64,000 nt of DNA from Bradyrhizobium sp. BR13661 (lineage in GTDB: Bacteria > Pseudomonadota > Alphaproteobacteria > Rhizobiales > Xanthobacteraceae), in NCBI RefSeq assembly GCF_029892425.1, contig NZ_JARXWB010000008.1, forward strand, positions 186,001 through 250,000, written 5' to 3'. The translations under genes were made by a program, and so were the position numbers. Below the pieces are notes generated by a model that saw only the letters and a program-made list of their open reading frames with translations, had not been told where the DNA came from and did no database searches. This document shows, one piece after another, positions 51,019 to 60,772 of this stretch; position 1 is the stretch's first letter; each line of letters opens with the position of its first letter.

Positions 51019-52472
51019 GCGACCCTCGATGCTAATGCGGCGGCAACCGCCTCGTGATCACTGAACGGCAGGACCTCGCCACCGACGATCTGCCCGGTCT
51101 CGTGGCCCTTGCCGGCGACGAGCAGCGCATCGCCCTCTTCCAGCTCCTCGATCGCGGCGCGGATCGCGGCCGCGCGGTCGCCGATCTCGCGCGCGCCCTT
51201 GGCCGTGGCGAGGATCGCGGCGCGGATCGCTTCCGGCTTCTCGCTGCGCGGATTGTCGTCGGTGATGATGACGCGATCGGCATTTTGGGCCGCGATCTCG
51301 CCCATGATCGGGCGCTTGCCGGCATCGCGATCGCCGCCGGCGCCGAACACGACGATCAGTCTTCGTTTCGCGTAAGGACGCAGCGCCTGCAACGCCTTCG
51401 CAAGCGCATCGGGCTTGTGGGCGTAATCGACGAAGATCGGCGCGCCGTTGCGCTCGCCGACCCGTTCGAGCCGACCCTTGGCGCCTTCGAGATGTTCGAG
51501 GCTGGCAAACACGCCTGCCGCATCGCTGCCGGTGCCGATCGCGAGGCCGGCGGACACCAGCGCATTCTCGATCTGGAATTCGCCGACCAGCGGCAGCCGG
51601 ACCGCATAGTTCTTGCCGCGATGTTCGAGGCTGAGCCTTTGCGAGAAGCCTTCGACCACCGCATCGGCAAGACGAATACCCTCACCTGCCCCATCGCCGC
51701 GACGTCCCACCGCCATCACGCGCAGACCGCGCGTCTTCGCCGCATCGATCGCCTCCGCCGAGCAATCATGATCGGCCGAGATCACCGCGGCGCCACCTGA
51801 TGGAACGAGCTCGCGGAACAGCCTGAGCTTTGCTGCAATGTAGTGCGCGACAGTCGGATGATAATCCATGTGGTCGCGCGTCAGATTGGTGAAGCCGCCG
51901 GCGGAAACACGCACGCCATCGAGGCGATATTGATCGAGCCCATGCGATGACGCCTCGAACGCCAGATGCGTCACGCCCTCGCGCGCGATTTCATCGAGCT
52001 GCCGGTGCAGCGCGATCGGATCCGGCGTCGTCAGCGAGCCATAGACGGTGCGCTTGGGCGAGACGAGCCCGATGGTGCCGATGCTGGCCGAGGCATGGCC
52101 AAGCCGCTCCCAGATCTGGCGCGTGAAAGCGGCGACGGAGGTCTTGCCGCTGGTTCCGGTCACCGCCGCGATGGTCGCAGGCTGGCCCGGGAAGAACCTT
52201 GCCGCAGCCAGCGCCAGCGCGCGGCGCGGATTGACGACGGCAACGAACGGCACGGGGCACGCATCAGGCGCGTGATCGCCGACCACCGCTACAGCGCCGC
52301 CCGCAATCGCAGCATCTATGAAGCGTGCGCCATCGGTCTTGCTGCCGGCGAGCGCGAAGAAGAGATCACCCGGCTTGACCACGCGGCTGTCGAGCGCAAT
52401 GCCTGTCACCTCGAGCGCCGCAATGTTGGGCTCGGTGGCGGCATCATTGCCTAAGAGGTCAGCCAGCTTCAT
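51015..52472 (-). CDS. murE: UDP-N-acetylmuramoyl-L-alanyl-D-glutamate--2,6-diaminopimelate ligase
   Basis: A 485-residue Mur ligase adding the third peptide residue. P-loop is VTGTSGKTSVAAF. The DNPR sequence in IITDDNPRSEKPEAI specifies meso-diaminopimelate rather than lysine, as expected in a Gram-negative bacterium. HMDYHPTVAHYIAAK and the carbamylated-lysine region are conserved. It is downstream of ftsI by 80 bases and overlaps murF. Confidence 0.97.
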   Translation of the reverse strand: MKLADLLGNDAATEPNIAALEVTGIALDSRVVKPGDLFFALAGSKTDGARFIDAAIAGGAVAVVGDHAPDACPVPFVAVVNPRRALALAAARFFPGQPATIAAVTGTSGKTSVAAFTRQIWERLGHASASIGTIGLVSPKRTVYGSLTTPDPIALHRQLDEIAREGVTHLAFEASSHGLDQYRLDGVRVSAGGFTNLTRDHMDYHPTVAHYIAAKLRLFRELVPSGGAAVISADHDCSAEAIDAAKTRGLRVMAVGRRGDGAGEGIRLADAVVEGFSQRLSLEHRGKNYAVRLPLVGEFQIENALVSAGLAIGTGSDAAGVFASLEHLEGAKGRLERVGERNGAPIFVDYAHKPDALAKALQALRPYAKRRLIVVFGAGGDRDAGKRPIMGEIAAQNADRVIITDDNPRSEKPEAIRAAILATAKGAREIGDRAAAIRAAIEELEEGDALLVAGKGHETGQIVGGEVLPFSDHEAVAAALASRVA

Positions 52473-52552
52473 GGTCTTCCAGTCGCGGTGCCGGAAAGCC
52501 GAATCTCGAGGGAAAATCCCGACTCAGCAGCGGCTACGGCCCACCCGATTGA

Positions 52553-54304
52553 TTACTGGGTTGTCCTGGATGTCGCAAGAATAAGGCGGTCCGCGGGCGG
52601 CAGGTCGTAGCGGGGCTCGATGCCGAGCAGCGGCCCGATACGGGTAATGACGTTACCCGCGGTCGGAACGGCGTTCCAGCCCGAGGTGATGAAGCCGTAG
52701 GTTTCCTTCAGGGGCTGCGGCTCGTCGAGCATGATCAGAAGCTGGTATTTCGGCTTGTCGGCCGGCAGGATCGCGGTGAACGCGGTCAGCACCTTCTTCT
52801 TGGCATAGCGGCCGTTGATCACCTTTTCAGCAGTGCCGGTCTTGCCGCCGATATAGTAACCGGGAACGTTGGCATTCTTGGCGGTGCCGATCTCGGCGTT
52901 GAGCCGCATCAGGAACCGCATCTTGTCCGACGTCTCGGGCTTGATCACGCGCTTGGCAATCGCGCGGGCCTCCTCTTCGGAGCGCTTGAGGAAGGTCGGC
53001 GGAATCAGCAGGCCGCCATTGGCGAGCGCGCTGACGCCCATCACCGCCTGCAGGGGAGCCACCGCGATGCCGTGGCCGAACGAGATGGTGATGGTGTTCA
53101 GATCGCTCCAGCGTCGCGGCACGATCGGCGAGGCGCTCTCCGGCAGCTCGGTGCGTAGCCGCTCCATCTGGCCCATCTTGCGCAGGAACGCCTTGTGCGC
53201 CTCCACGCCCTGCGACAGCGCAATCCGCGCCGCACCGACGTTGGAGGAGAAGGTGAACACCTCTTTCATGTTCAGGAAACGGCCTTTCGGCTCGTCATCA
53301 TGGATCGCGAACTTGCCGTAGTGCAGCGGACCGCGTGCATCCCACAGCGAGTCGAGGCCGTACTTGCCGGTATCGAGCGCCATTGCGAGCGTGAAGGCCT
53401 TGAAGGTCGAGCCCATCTCGTAGACGCCGGTGGTCAGGCGGTTGATGCGGTCGGGGTCGTGCGCTTCCTTCGGATTGTTCGGATCGAAATCCGGAACCGA
53501 GACCATCGCCACGATCTCGCCGGTGTTGACATTGGTCACGAGACCGGAGGCCGCCTTGGCGTGGAACTTCTCCTTGGCCTTCAACAGCTCATCGCGTAGC
53601 GCGTGCTCGACGCGCAGATCGACCGACAGCTCGATCGGCTTCTGCAGCCGGTCGATGGCGAAGCCGGCTCGGTGGAGATCGGCGAGGCCCTGATTGTCGA
53701 GCCACTTCTCCATCCCGGCGATGCCCTGATTGTCGATGTTGACGAGACCAATGAGGTGGGCGACCTCGTTGCCGGTCGGGTAGACGCGCTTGTTCTCGCG
53801 CAGGAAGCCGATGCCGGGAATACCGAGCTTGTGGATGTCCTGCTGCTGCTTCGCCGTGATCTCGCGCTTCAGCCAGACGAAGCCCTTGCGCGACGACAGG
53901 CGATCGCGCACCTCGGCTTCATCGAGGTCGGGCACGGTCGCGGTCAGAAGCTCGATCGCCTCGTCCTTGTCGATGATGCGGCGCGGCTCGCCGAACATGC
54001 TGGCTGCCTTGACGTCGGTCGCAAGGATCGCGCCGTTGCGGTCGACGATGTCGGGCCGCGCGGTCGCAACCACTTCCTGCGAGGCGGCGCGGCGCGCGCT
54101 ATGGGCGTCGGCGCCGATCGCGAACATCACGAGCCGGCCGCCGATCAGGGCATAGACCATGGCAAAGGCGAGCATCGCCAGCCCGACGCGCGCGCGCGCC
54201 TTGGCGGCGCGATCGACATTGCGCCCGTAGAGCAGGCTGCGGATCAGACGCTGATGCCAAGGCTCGGCTGGCCGTGCGGTGGGTTTGGCCGGAACAGCGC
54301 TCAT
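52553..54304 (-). CDS. ftsI: Septal transpeptidase FtsI (PBP3)
   Basis: A 583-residue class B penicillin-binding protein, cross-linking septal peptidoglycan with FtsW. A short cytoplasmic tail and one membrane helix (VGLAMLAFAMVYALIGGRLVMFAI) precede the pedestal domain. The transpeptidase domain has its active-site Ser in GSTFKAFT, the SSN motif in FSSNVGAAR and KTGTAEK. It overlaps ftsL by four bases at its start. The 80-base gap to murE has no recognised element. Confidence 0.97.
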   Translation of the reverse strand: MSAVPAKPTARPAEPWHQRLIRSLLYGRNVDRAAKARARVGLAMLAFAMVYALIGGRLVMFAIGADAHSARRAASQEVVATARPDIVDRNGAILATDVKAASMFGEPRRIIDKDEAIELLTATVPDLDEAEVRDRLSSRKGFVWLKREITAKQQQDIHKLGIPGIGFLRENKRVYPTGNEVAHLIGLVNIDNQGIAGMEKWLDNQGLADLHRAGFAIDRLQKPIELSVDLRVEHALRDELLKAKEKFHAKAASGLVTNVNTGEIVAMVSVPDFDPNNPKEAHDPDRINRLTTGVYEMGSTFKAFTLAMALDTGKYGLDSLWDARGPLHYGKFAIHDDEPKGRFLNMKEVFTFSSNVGAARIALSQGVEAHKAFLRKMGQMERLRTELPESASPIVPRRWSDLNTITISFGHGIAVAPLQAVMGVSALANGGLLIPPTFLKRSEEEARAIAKRVIKPETSDKMRFLMRLNAEIGTAKNANVPGYYIGGKTGTAEKVINGRYAKKKVLTAFTAILPADKPKYQLLIMLDEPQPLKETYGFITSGWNAVPTAGNVITRIGPLLGIEPRYDLPPADRLILATSRTTQ

Positions 54305-54693
54305 TGCTTGTCCTCGGTCTGAGGCACGGAGCCGGTCACGCTGTCCGGATCGCTCGCGGCTTCGATCGTGTTGATCATGGACCCGATCGGATCAGGCTCG
54401 CCCGGCCTGAACATCCGCGGCGGACGAGCCGGCAGGTTCTTCAGCGAATCATATTGCGTGCCGTTGACGGGCTTGAGCGGCAGATGCCGCTCGGACAGAC
54501 CCTGCAGGCGCAGGGGCGCATCGAGCTTGGCCCATTCGGAGCGTAGCTGAGCGATCGCATCGCGCTGCTCGCGGATTTCCGCATGCAGCCGCAGCACCTT
54601 CTCGGTGCGCGCGGTGGAATCCATCTTGATCCGGTAGACATAGGCCGCCGCGAAGATCAGCGCGCCGATGACGAGGAGGTGGATGAAGCGCAT
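54301..54693 (-). CDS. ftsL: Cell division protein FtsL
   Basis: A 130-residue bitopic protein. One membrane helix at the N-terminus (FIHLLVIGALIFAAAYVYRI) is followed by a coiled-coil (EKVLRLHAEIREQRDAIAQLRSEWAKL) and a Pro-rich periplasmic tail. Sequence conservation of FtsL is weak. The call rests on topology, size, the LRSEWAKLxxPxRLQ pattern common in alphaproteobacterial FtsL, and position between rsmH (three-base gap) and ftsI (ATGA overlap). Confidence 0.88.
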   Translation of the reverse strand: MRFIHLLVIGALIFAAAYVYRIKMDSTARTEKVLRLHAEIREQRDAIAQLRSEWAKLDAPLRLQGLSERHLPLKPVNGTQYDSLKNLPARPPRMFRPGEPDPIGSMINTIEAASDPDSVTGSVPQTEDKQ

Positions 54694-54696
54694 GGG

Positions 54697-55686
54697 CTAG
54701 CCACCCCTCATCACTTCGGAGAGTTTTGGCCAGGACGACGGCTCGTCGTCACGATGCGCGGGCGCTTCCGTGCGCTCCGCGGCGCGCAGCTTTGCAGACC
54801 GGGCGCGCGGATTGTGTGCGACTTCCGCTTCGCCGGCGATCACGGGCCGCCGGGTCAGAAGCTGGAAGCTCGGCACCGTCTGCGCCACTTCCGGCAGATG
54901 CCGCGAGCCGCCGCCGGTCTTTGAGCGCTCGGAAAGGAAATTCTTGACGATGCGGTCTTCCAGCGAATGGAACGAGACCACGACCAGACGACCACCGGGC
55001 TTGAGCACGCGCTCGGCCGAGGCCAGCGCGGTCTGAAGTTCCTCGAGCTCTTCATTGACGAAGATACGCAGGGCCTGGAACGTTCGCGTCGCTGGATGAA
55101 TGTCGCCCGGCTTGGAGCGAACCACGCGGCCGACGAGATCGGCGAGCGCGCGCGTGGTGGTGAACGGCGTCTCCTGCCGGTCAGCCACGATGGCGCGGGC
55201 GACGCGGCGTGAATGCCGCTCCTCGCCGAAGAGATAGATGATGTCGGCGAGATCGCTTTCCGAGGCGCGCGCGACGATGTCGGCAGCGGTCGGTCCTGTC
55301 TGCCCCATCCGCATGTCGAGTGGACCGTCGAGACGGAACGAGAAGCCGCGACCGGCCTGGTCGAGCTGCATCGAGGAGACACCGACATCCATCACGACCC
55401 CGTCGACCGCATCGACGCTTTGCGCGGCGCAGACCTCGGCGAGATTCGAGAAGCGGTCTTCGACCAGCGTCAGCCGGCCGGCGGCGCGGGCCACCAGCTC
55501 GGCACCGCCCGCGATCGCGGTGCGGTCACGATCGATCGCGATCACGCGAGTTCCCGGCACGTCGAGGATGGCGCTTGTGTACCCGCCAGCGCCGAAGGTG
55601 GCATCGACATAGATACCGCCCTCTCGCGGCGCGAGATGCTCGATTGCCTCGCGGCCAAGCACGGGAATGTGCGGCGCGTCGCTCAT
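54697..55686 (-). CDS. rsmH: 16S rRNA m4C1402 methyltransferase
   Basis: A 329-residue S-adenosylmethionine methyltransferase (MraW) acting on the decoding centre of 16S rRNA. The N-terminus [13 protein letters not shown], motif [32 protein letters not shown], the [15 protein letters not shown] block, [15 protein letters not shown] and [14 protein letters not shown] are diagnostic. [10 protein letters not shown] at 55686 is the normal start. It is the first gene of the minus-strand dcw cluster. The usual upstream partner mraZ is not visible. Confidence 0.97.
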   Translation of the reverse strand: MSDAPHIPVLGREAIEHLAPREGGIYVDATFGAGGYTSAILDVPGTRVIAIDRDRTAIAGGAELVARAAGRLTLVEDRFSNLAEVCAAQSVDAVDGVVMDVGVSSMQLDQAGRGFSFRLDGPLDMRMGQTGPTAADIVARASESDLADIIYLFGEERHSRRVARAIVADRQETPFTTTRALADLVGRVVRSKPGDIHPATRTFQALRIFVNEELEELQTALASAERVLKPGGRLVVVSFHSLEDRIVKNFLSERSKTGGGSRHLPEVAQTVPSFQLLTRRPVIAGEAEVAHNPRARSAKLRAAERTEAPAHRDDEPSSWPKLSEVMRGG

Positions 55687-56130
55687 GCGTCGCGCCTGCT
55701 GCGTGCGCAGGTATAATCGTGGGCGAAGCAGCCCATGACGCCTCGAATAATTCCATGTCGCGGCGGTTCCACGACCCAACCCCAGTCCAGCATGTGCGCC
55801 GAGCCCGGTCGTCCCAGGCGGCAAGCCCGGTGTCCCCAGCGGAATATGTCGGGCAACCATGGGATTCCGAGCCAAAAACGCTTTTTTGGCCGCCTCCGGA
55901 CGCGGGTCGGCTCTTCACCTCTCAGTAACGGCCCTTAGCGTTAAGAAAGCGTTGATCGGCTCGTTACATCTCGAAAAGGTCGCCCGCCGGTGATGCGTCA
56001 TCCACACACATCGCCAAAATGCGCCCGTTAACCGACCTGCGCGATTGCGCGGACCGGAGGGTAAAGGAATAGTAAAGAGAAGGGCTTGGTCCACTCCTTG
56101 GCCCACCCTTCGTCCGATTCCGAGCTGTTT
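55687..56130. promoter_or_regulatory. dcw upstream / divergent promoter region
   Basis: About 440 bases between rsmH (minus) and the amidase gene (plus), with no mraZ and no plausible alternative gene. It is expected to contain the main dcw promoter and the amidase promoter. AT-rich words cluster at 55935-55975 and 56060-56085. A near-match to a CtrA box lies at 55940. The tandem GTG repeats bound by MraZ are not seen. Confidence 0.5.
55940..55955 (-). promoter_or_regulatory. CtrA-box-like site upstream of rsmH
   Basis: Read on the rsmH strand, the site is TCAACGCTTTCTTAAC. It matches eight of nine fixed positions of the CtrA consensus TTAA-N7-TTAAC known from Caulobacter and Rhizobiales. 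It lies about 254 bases upstream of rsmH. Chance matches of this quality are not rare, so this is a candidate only. Confidence 0.35.
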
Positions 56131-56994
56131 ATGTCGTCCGGTTCGTCCACGCCGCCAGGAACTGATTCGAAACGTCAGCGCGTTCTCCCGGTTCCCAAGA
56201 CCGCGGCGAGCATGCGGACGTTCGAGCCGGATTCATCGATCGTCTCCGACATCATCCCCTCGCCCAATCATGGCGAGCGCAGCAAGGGCCGCCAGCCCGA
56301 CATGATCCTGCTGCACTACACCGGCATGCCCGACGTCGAGGGTGCGCTGGCGCGGCTGTGCACCGCGGGCACCGAGGTGTCGGCCCATTATGTCGTGCTG
56401 GAGGATGGCCGCATCGTGCAATGCGTGCCGGAGTCGCGGCGCGCCTGGCACGCCGGCGTCTCGTCCTGGGCCGGCGAGGACGACATCAACTCCTGCTCGA
56501 TCGGGATCGAGATCGTCAATCGCGGCCACGATTGGGGCTATCCCGAATATCCGCTGCGCCAGATCGCGGCCGTCATCGCGCTGTGTCGCGGCATCATGCT
56601 TCGCCGCAAGGTCGCGCCGCAGCGCGTGCTCGGTCATTCCGACGTCGCGCCTGCGCGCAAGAAGGATCCGGGTGAAAAATTTCCCTGGCATTCACTCGCC
56701 AATTCCGGCGTCGGCCACTGGGTGACGCCGGCGCCGATCGTGCGCGGAGAGAGCCTGATGCTCGGCACCATCAGCGACGAGGTGCTGAGCCTGCAGCAGG
56801 CGCTTGCGAAATATGGCTACGGCGTGCCGCTGTCCGGCAAATATGACGCCGCCACCATGGAAGTCGTCACCGCCTTCCAGCGCCACTTCCGCCCGGCGCG
56901 GCTTGATGGCGTAGCCGATCATTCCACGCTCTCAACGTTGCAGGCGCTGCTGGCGAGCCTGCCGCCGGAGGCGAACGTCGTGGCGGCGAAGTGA
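56131..56994 (+). CDS. N-acetylmuramoyl-L-alanine amidase (Amidase_2) with peptidoglycan-binding domain
   Basis: A 287-residue AmiD/AmpD-like zinc amidase. The Amidase_2 domain (about residues 35-190) has the zinc His in ILLHYTGM, SAHYVVLEDGRIVQ, the NSCSIGIEIVNRGHD block and the GHSDVAPARKKDPGEKFPW zinc/catalytic segment. A C-terminal PG_binding_1 domain (VLSLQQALAKYGYGVPLSGKYDAATMEVVTAFQRHF) follows. No classical signal peptide is seen, so it may act in cytoplasmic muropeptide recycling or use another export route. A TTG at 56086 is an alternative start. Its stop overlaps the start of the membrane-protein gene. Confidence 0.88.
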   Translation: MSSGSSTPPGTDSKRQRVLPVPKTAASMRTFEPDSSIVSDIIPSPNHGERSKGRQPDMILLHYTGMPDVEGALARLCTAGTEVSAHYVVLEDGRIVQCVPESRRAWHAGVSSWAGEDDINSCSIGIEIVNRGHDWGYPEYPLRQIAAVIALCRGIMLRRKVAPQRVLGHSDVAPARKKDPGEKFPWHSLANSGVGHWVTPAPIVRGESLMLGTISDEVLSLQQALAKYGYGVPLSGKYDAATMEVVTAFQRHFRPARLDGVADHSTLSTLQALLASLPPEANVVAAK

Positions 56995-58193
56995 CGAGCA
57001 AGCCGTCGGTCGGGGGCGAAGACGAGAGACACGACGTCCCGTCCTTGCACGGCGTGAGCGCGCGCATCCTGCGAGACCCTCGCCTGCAAAACCCATGGCG
57101 GCTGATGCTGGCCGTCAACATCGCCGTAGTGACCGGGGTTTTCATTCACAAGATCCTGCTGCAGCCTTATGTTCCGTACATTCACCTGCTGGTCACCTAT
57201 CAGTTCGGCTTCATCAAGCGCGCGCTGATCGGGGCCATCGTCGGACTGTTCACGGCGAAGGTGCCGGTCTGGCTGGTGTTCGCGCTCGGCGGCACGGTGT
57301 GGCTCGTGACGCTCGGGCTGTTCGTTCAGCTCTTCCGCAGGACGTTCGGGCTCGATGACAAGAGTCTGCCGCTGTTCATTTTCATCGCGGGGTCGCCGTT
57401 CTTCTTCAAGAACTTCATGCACTCGCTGGGGCATTTCGACATCTACGGCTGCCTGCTGGCGATCGTGCTCTTGCTGCTGCCCGCGCGCTCGGTCCTGTTC
57501 ATCGTCCTGGCGGCGCTGTTTTCGATCATCCTGATCCTGATCCACCACATCCATCTTCTGATGTATGTGCCGACGATCGTCGTCATCGTGGCGGCGAGGC
57601 ACTATCTCGCCCACGGCCTCAACCGGCTGAGCGTCGCGGTTGGAATCCTGTCGGCAGCCTGCGTCGTCGCACTGTTCTTCGCGGCGCAATTCTGGGGGAC
57701 GATGCCGATCCCGGAAGCCGACTTCGTCAAATATCTGCAGGGCCGGATGGCGGACCCGTCCCGCACCAACCTGCTGAGCTTCAGCTACATCTGGTACCAG
57801 CCGCTGTCGAAGGAGATCGCGGACACCTGGGCGCGCATGCCGTCGAACATTCTCGGCGTTCCCGTTTTCGCACTGCTGATCTGGCTGCATACCCCGCTGT
57901 GGCGCTACTTTGCTGACTCGATCCGCGCGCTCGCGAGCGAGACGCACCGGCGCCTCGTCGTTGCGGCGCTGATCGGGGTCGGCCTCGGCTATCTCGTGAT
58001 GTTTGCCATCGTGTTCGACTATTCGCGCTGGATGTCGAACTGGGTCGTCTGCATGTTCCTGATCCTGCATGTGGTGAAGATGCTACCGGCCGCGCAGGTG
58101 GCGCCGCCGATCCTCGCGCAAGACCGCAAGGCCGGCGTGTTCGGCTGGATCGTCACGCTGTACCCTCGGGTCGGTATCGTGCGGCCATTCTAG
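56991..58193 (+). CDS. Polytopic membrane protein of unknown function
   Basis: A 400-residue protein with roughly nine to ten hydrophobic helices, starting with a GTG that overlaps the amidase stop (GTGA). After a hydrophilic N-terminus of about 35 residues come LMLAVNIAVVTGVFIHKIL and a conserved-looking loop LLVTYQFGFIKRALIGAIVG. The middle is strongly hydrophobic, with HHIHLLMYVP and a loop ADPSRTNLLSFSYIWYQPLSKEIADTW. The GF-x-KR-x-L-x-G element recalls membrane proteins of EPS and glycan gene clusters, but I cannot name a family. Coupling to the amidase suggests a joint envelope role (inference). Confidence 0.75.
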   Translation: MTSKPSVGGEDERHDVPSLHGVSARILRDPRLQNPWRLMLAVNIAVVTGVFIHKILLQPYVPYIHLLVTYQFGFIKRALIGAIVGLFTAKVPVWLVFALGGTVWLVTLGLFVQLFRRTFGLDDKSLPLFIFIAGSPFFFKNFMHSLGHFDIYGCLLAIVLLLLPARSVLFIVLAALFSIILILIHHIHLLMYVPTIVVIVAARHYLAHGLNRLSVAVGILSAACVVALFFAAQFWGTMPIPEADFVKYLQGRMADPSRTNLLSFSYIWYQPLSKEIADTWARMPSNILGVPVFALLIWLHTPLWRYFADSIRALASETHRRLVVAALIGVGLGYLVMFAIVFDYSRWMSNWVVCMFLILHVVKMLPAAQVAPPILAQDRKAGVFGWIVTLYPRVGIVRPF

Positions 58194-58293
58194 CCTTTGA
58201 TGCAGCGAATGGACACTTTCGTTTCCGCGGAAAAGCCGATAGTCTGGATATCAGATTATCAACGTCGGTTTTTGGCTTCCTCTGGGTGTAGTG

Positions 58294-59043
58294 ATGGCGA
58301 CACTTGCTGAACGCATCAAGTCTGATCTGGCAGACGAGCTCACCGCGCACGCGGTCGCGAGCATCAATGCCGCGGATCATTTCGCGCTTCCTTTCCCCCA
58401 TATCGTGTTCCGCGATTTCTTCCCGGCGGATTTCTATCGGGATCTGGTGCGGCATGTCCCGACCCAGGGATACGATCCGATCACCGGCACGGGAACGCGC
58501 ATGGCACTGCGGCTCTACGGCGAGAACGTCGACAGGATCGAACCGGCACTGCGCCCCGCATGGGCCGCCGTGTCGGCCATGTTGACATCCAAGGAGGTCG
58601 AACAGGCGATCCGCAATCGGCTGCACGACGGGCTCGAGATTCGCGCCCGCGGCGACAAGGTGCCGAGCGCCGAGGACCTGACGCTGGTCGCGAAACCGGT
58701 CGTCTACCGGGACACCGACGGCTACCAGATCAAGCCGCATCCCGACACGCGCAAGAAGGTCGTGACGATGCAGCTCTATTGCCCGACCGACGACAGCCAG
58801 GAAGCGCTGGGGACCACGCTCTACCAAGCGTCGCTCAAAGGTCTGTTCCACGTCGGCTCCTACTGCCTGGAGCCGGTGAAGACCATCCCGTTTCTCCCCA
58901 ACGTCGGATACGCGTTCGTCGTCCTGAAGGCCTACCATTCGCTGACGAAGATGAGCTGGCATGGCCGGCCGAAGATCGAGACCAACAAACCCCGCATCAC
59001 GATCCTCAACACGTTCTACATGAACGAAAGCGTGGGATTCTAA
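58294..59043 (+). CDS. Putative 2-oxoglutarate/Fe(II)-dependent oxygenase
   Basis: A 249-residue soluble protein. The opening PFPHIVFRDFFPADFYRDLVRHVP resembles the N-terminus of prolyl-4-hydroxylase-like oxygenases. The core IKPHPDTRKKVVTMQLYCP supplies an H-x-D iron motif, YHSLTKM a distal His, and KPRITILNTFYMN a possible 2-oxoglutarate-binding Arg. A double-stranded beta-helix fold is likely, but the match is by pattern only. An adjacent GTG at 58291 is an alternative start. It lies 100 bases after the membrane-protein gene on the same strand. Related proteins in surface-polysaccharide loci are often annotated hypothetical. Substrate unknown. Confidence 0.68.
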   Translation: MATLAERIKSDLADELTAHAVASINAADHFALPFPHIVFRDFFPADFYRDLVRHVPTQGYDPITGTGTRMALRLYGENVDRIEPALRPAWAAVSAMLTSKEVEQAIRNRLHDGLEIRARGDKVPSAEDLTLVAKPVVYRDTDGYQIKPHPDTRKKVVTMQLYCPTDDSQEALGTTLYQASLKGLFHVGSYCLEPVKTIPFLPNVGYAFVVLKAYHSLTKMSWHGRPKIETNKPRITILNTFYMNESVGF

Positions 59044-59103
59044 TCCGCCGCAGAAGGCGGACATCGCGATTGCCAAGTCACTTCCCTCGCCTGCGGGGCG
59101 GCG

Positions 59104-60339
59104 CTAGGCCAGCTCCGTGATTCGCCGCGCGTACAGTCTGCGCAGCGGCTCCAGTTGCGTCGCCTCCGTCGCGGCCACATACGCCGCCCGCGCCTCGTCC
59201 TTAAGGTCCAGACGGCGCAGCAGGTCGGCGCGCACGGCCGGCAACAACTCGTAGCCGTCGAGCCCGCCGCGCGCCGCGATCGTGTTGACGAGGTCGAGCG
59301 CGCGCGCCGGGCCGTCGACCATCGACACGGCGGCCGCGTGGTTGAGCTCGATCACCGGTGACGGGCTGATCCTGAGCAGCACTTCATAGAGTCCGGCGAT
59401 CTGCGGCCAGTCGGTGTCGGGATAATTCGGCGCGCGCGCATGAAGGGCTGCGATCGCGGCCTGCACCGCATAGGGCTGCGGTCGGCCCGGCACGCGCAGC
59501 GCCTCATCGACGAGGCGCAGGCCTTCCTCGATCTGCGCGCGATCCCAGAGCGAGCGGTCCTGCTCTTCGAGCAGCACGATGTCGCCGGCCGCGGTTTCGC
59601 GCCCGGCGCGGCGTGCATCGTGCAGCAACATCAATGCCAGCAGGCCCTTGATCGCCGCGCGATCGGGCATCAGGTGGTCAAGCAAGCGGCCGAGCCTGAT
59701 CGCTTCCACCGCAAGATCGGGCCGCATCAGATCCGCACCCGAGGTCGCGACATAGCCTTCGGTGAAGACGAGATAGATCACGGCGAGCACACCGTCGAGC
59801 CGCGGCGCCAGCGCGTCACGTTCCGGCACCTCATAGGGAATGCCGGCGAGCCTGATCTTCTGCTTGGCGCGGACGAGGCGCTGCGCCATCGCGTCCTCAC
59901 CGATCAGGAACGCGCGCGCGACCTGCGCGGCGGAGAGACCGCAGACGGTGCGCAGCGTCAGCGCGACCTGAACCTCGGCCGCGAGCGCCGGATGGCAGCA
60001 GGTGAAGATCAGCCGCAGCATGTCGTCGTCGAGCATCGCGGGCGGCTCGGCCGGCGCCTTCGCGTTGAGCTCGAGCTCGTGCAGGAGCGCCTGCTGCTTG
60101 CCGCGAAACACCGCCTGGCGGCGCACACGATCGATCGCCTTGTTGCGACCGACATTGACGAGCCACGCGCGCGGATTGTCGGGGACTTCGCCAGCCGACC
60201 AGCGCTCCAGCGCGACCGCGAACGCATCCTGCAGCGCGTCCTCGGCCAAATCGAAATCGCCGACGAGGCGGATCAGGGTGGCCAGCGCCCGCCCCGCCTC
60301 GTCGCGGAAGATCTTGTCGATGTCCTCGGGGCAGATCAC
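59104..60339 (-). CDS. ECF42-type RNA polymerase sigma factor with C-terminal TPR-like extension
   Basis: A 411-residue protein: sigma region 2 (about 5-75, [21 protein letters not shown] and [19 protein letters not shown]), sigma region 4 (about 110-170, [36 protein letters not shown]), then a 240-residue helical extension with family blocks YLVFTEGY and [16 protein letters not shown]. This is the ECF42 architecture, which has no anti-sigma gene and is encoded beside DGPF/YCII proteins, exactly as here. The start is GTG, overlapping the upstream DGPF gene's stop (GTGA). The extension probably controls activity; the signal is unknown. Confidence 0.92.
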   Translation of the reverse strand: MICPEDIDKIFRDEAGRALATLIRLVGDFDLAEDALQDAFAVALERWSAGEVPDNPRAWLVNVGRNKAIDRVRRQAVFRGKQQALLHELELNAKAPAEPPAMLDDDMLRLIFTCCHPALAAEVQVALTLRTVCGLSAAQVARAFLIGEDAMAQRLVRAKQKIRLAGIPYEVPERDALAPRLDGVLAVIYLVFTEGYVATSGADLMRPDLAVEAIRLGRLLDHLMPDRAAIKGLLALMLLHDARRAGRETAAGDIVLLEEQDRSLWDRAQIEEGLRLVDEALRVPGRPQPYAVQAAIAALHARAPNYPDTDWPQIAGLYEVLLRISPSPVIELNHAAAVSMVDGPARALDLVNTIAARGGLDGYELLPAVRADLLRRLDLKDEARAAYVAATEATQLEPLRRLYARRITELA

Positions 60340-60686
60340 TTGTAGATCATGACCGGCCGGACCTCGATCGAGCCTCGCTTGGCCTCGGGAATTCGCGCGG
60401 CGAGCGCAACGGCGTCATCGATATCCTTGGCCTCGACCAGATAGTAGCCGCCAAGCTGCTCGCGCGTTTCCGCGAACGGACCGTCGGTGGTCATGGTCTT
60501 GCCGTCGCGCACGCGCACGGTCGTCGCCGTCGTCGTCGGCTGAAGCCCGTCGCCGGCCTTGAAGTGGCCGCTCTGGATGATCGACTGCGTGAAAGCGCCG
60601 TATTCTCCCGCCAGCTTCTGGCGGTCAGTGGCGCTCATGCCGGTCATGTAGTTTTCGTTCCGGTAGATCAGCAGCAGATATTGCAT
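60336..60686 (-). CDS. DGPF/YCII-related protein, copy 1
   Basis: A 116-residue protein starting [11 protein letters not shown] and containing [21 protein letters not shown], the DGPF motif that names the family. It has a ferredoxin-like YCII fold and ends [11 protein letters not shown]. Genes of this type accompany ECF42 sigma factors and are usually targets of them. Its stop overlaps the sigma-factor start, so the three genes form one operon. It is about 78% identical by eye to copy 2 upstream (about 90 of 116 positions). Biochemical function is unknown. Confidence 0.92.
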   Translation of the reverse strand: MQYLLLIYRNENYMTGMSATDRQKLAGEYGAFTQSIIQSGHFKAGDGLQPTTTATTVRVRDGKTMTTDGPFAETREQLGGYYLVEAKDIDDAVALAARIPEAKRGSIEVRPVMIYK

Positions 60687-60772
60687 GGTTTAACTCCTGT
60701 GGTTCGGCTGGATCGCCGACATCAGTCGAACGAGCCAAACGTCAAACGACATCTCCGCGGATTATTTCGAGG

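Noticed and set aside
55526..55918. Possible mraZ in the gap before rsmH
   Set aside because: The translation has no MraZ motif (no SpoVT/AbrB-like repeats) and largely overlaps the rsmH N-terminus in another frame.
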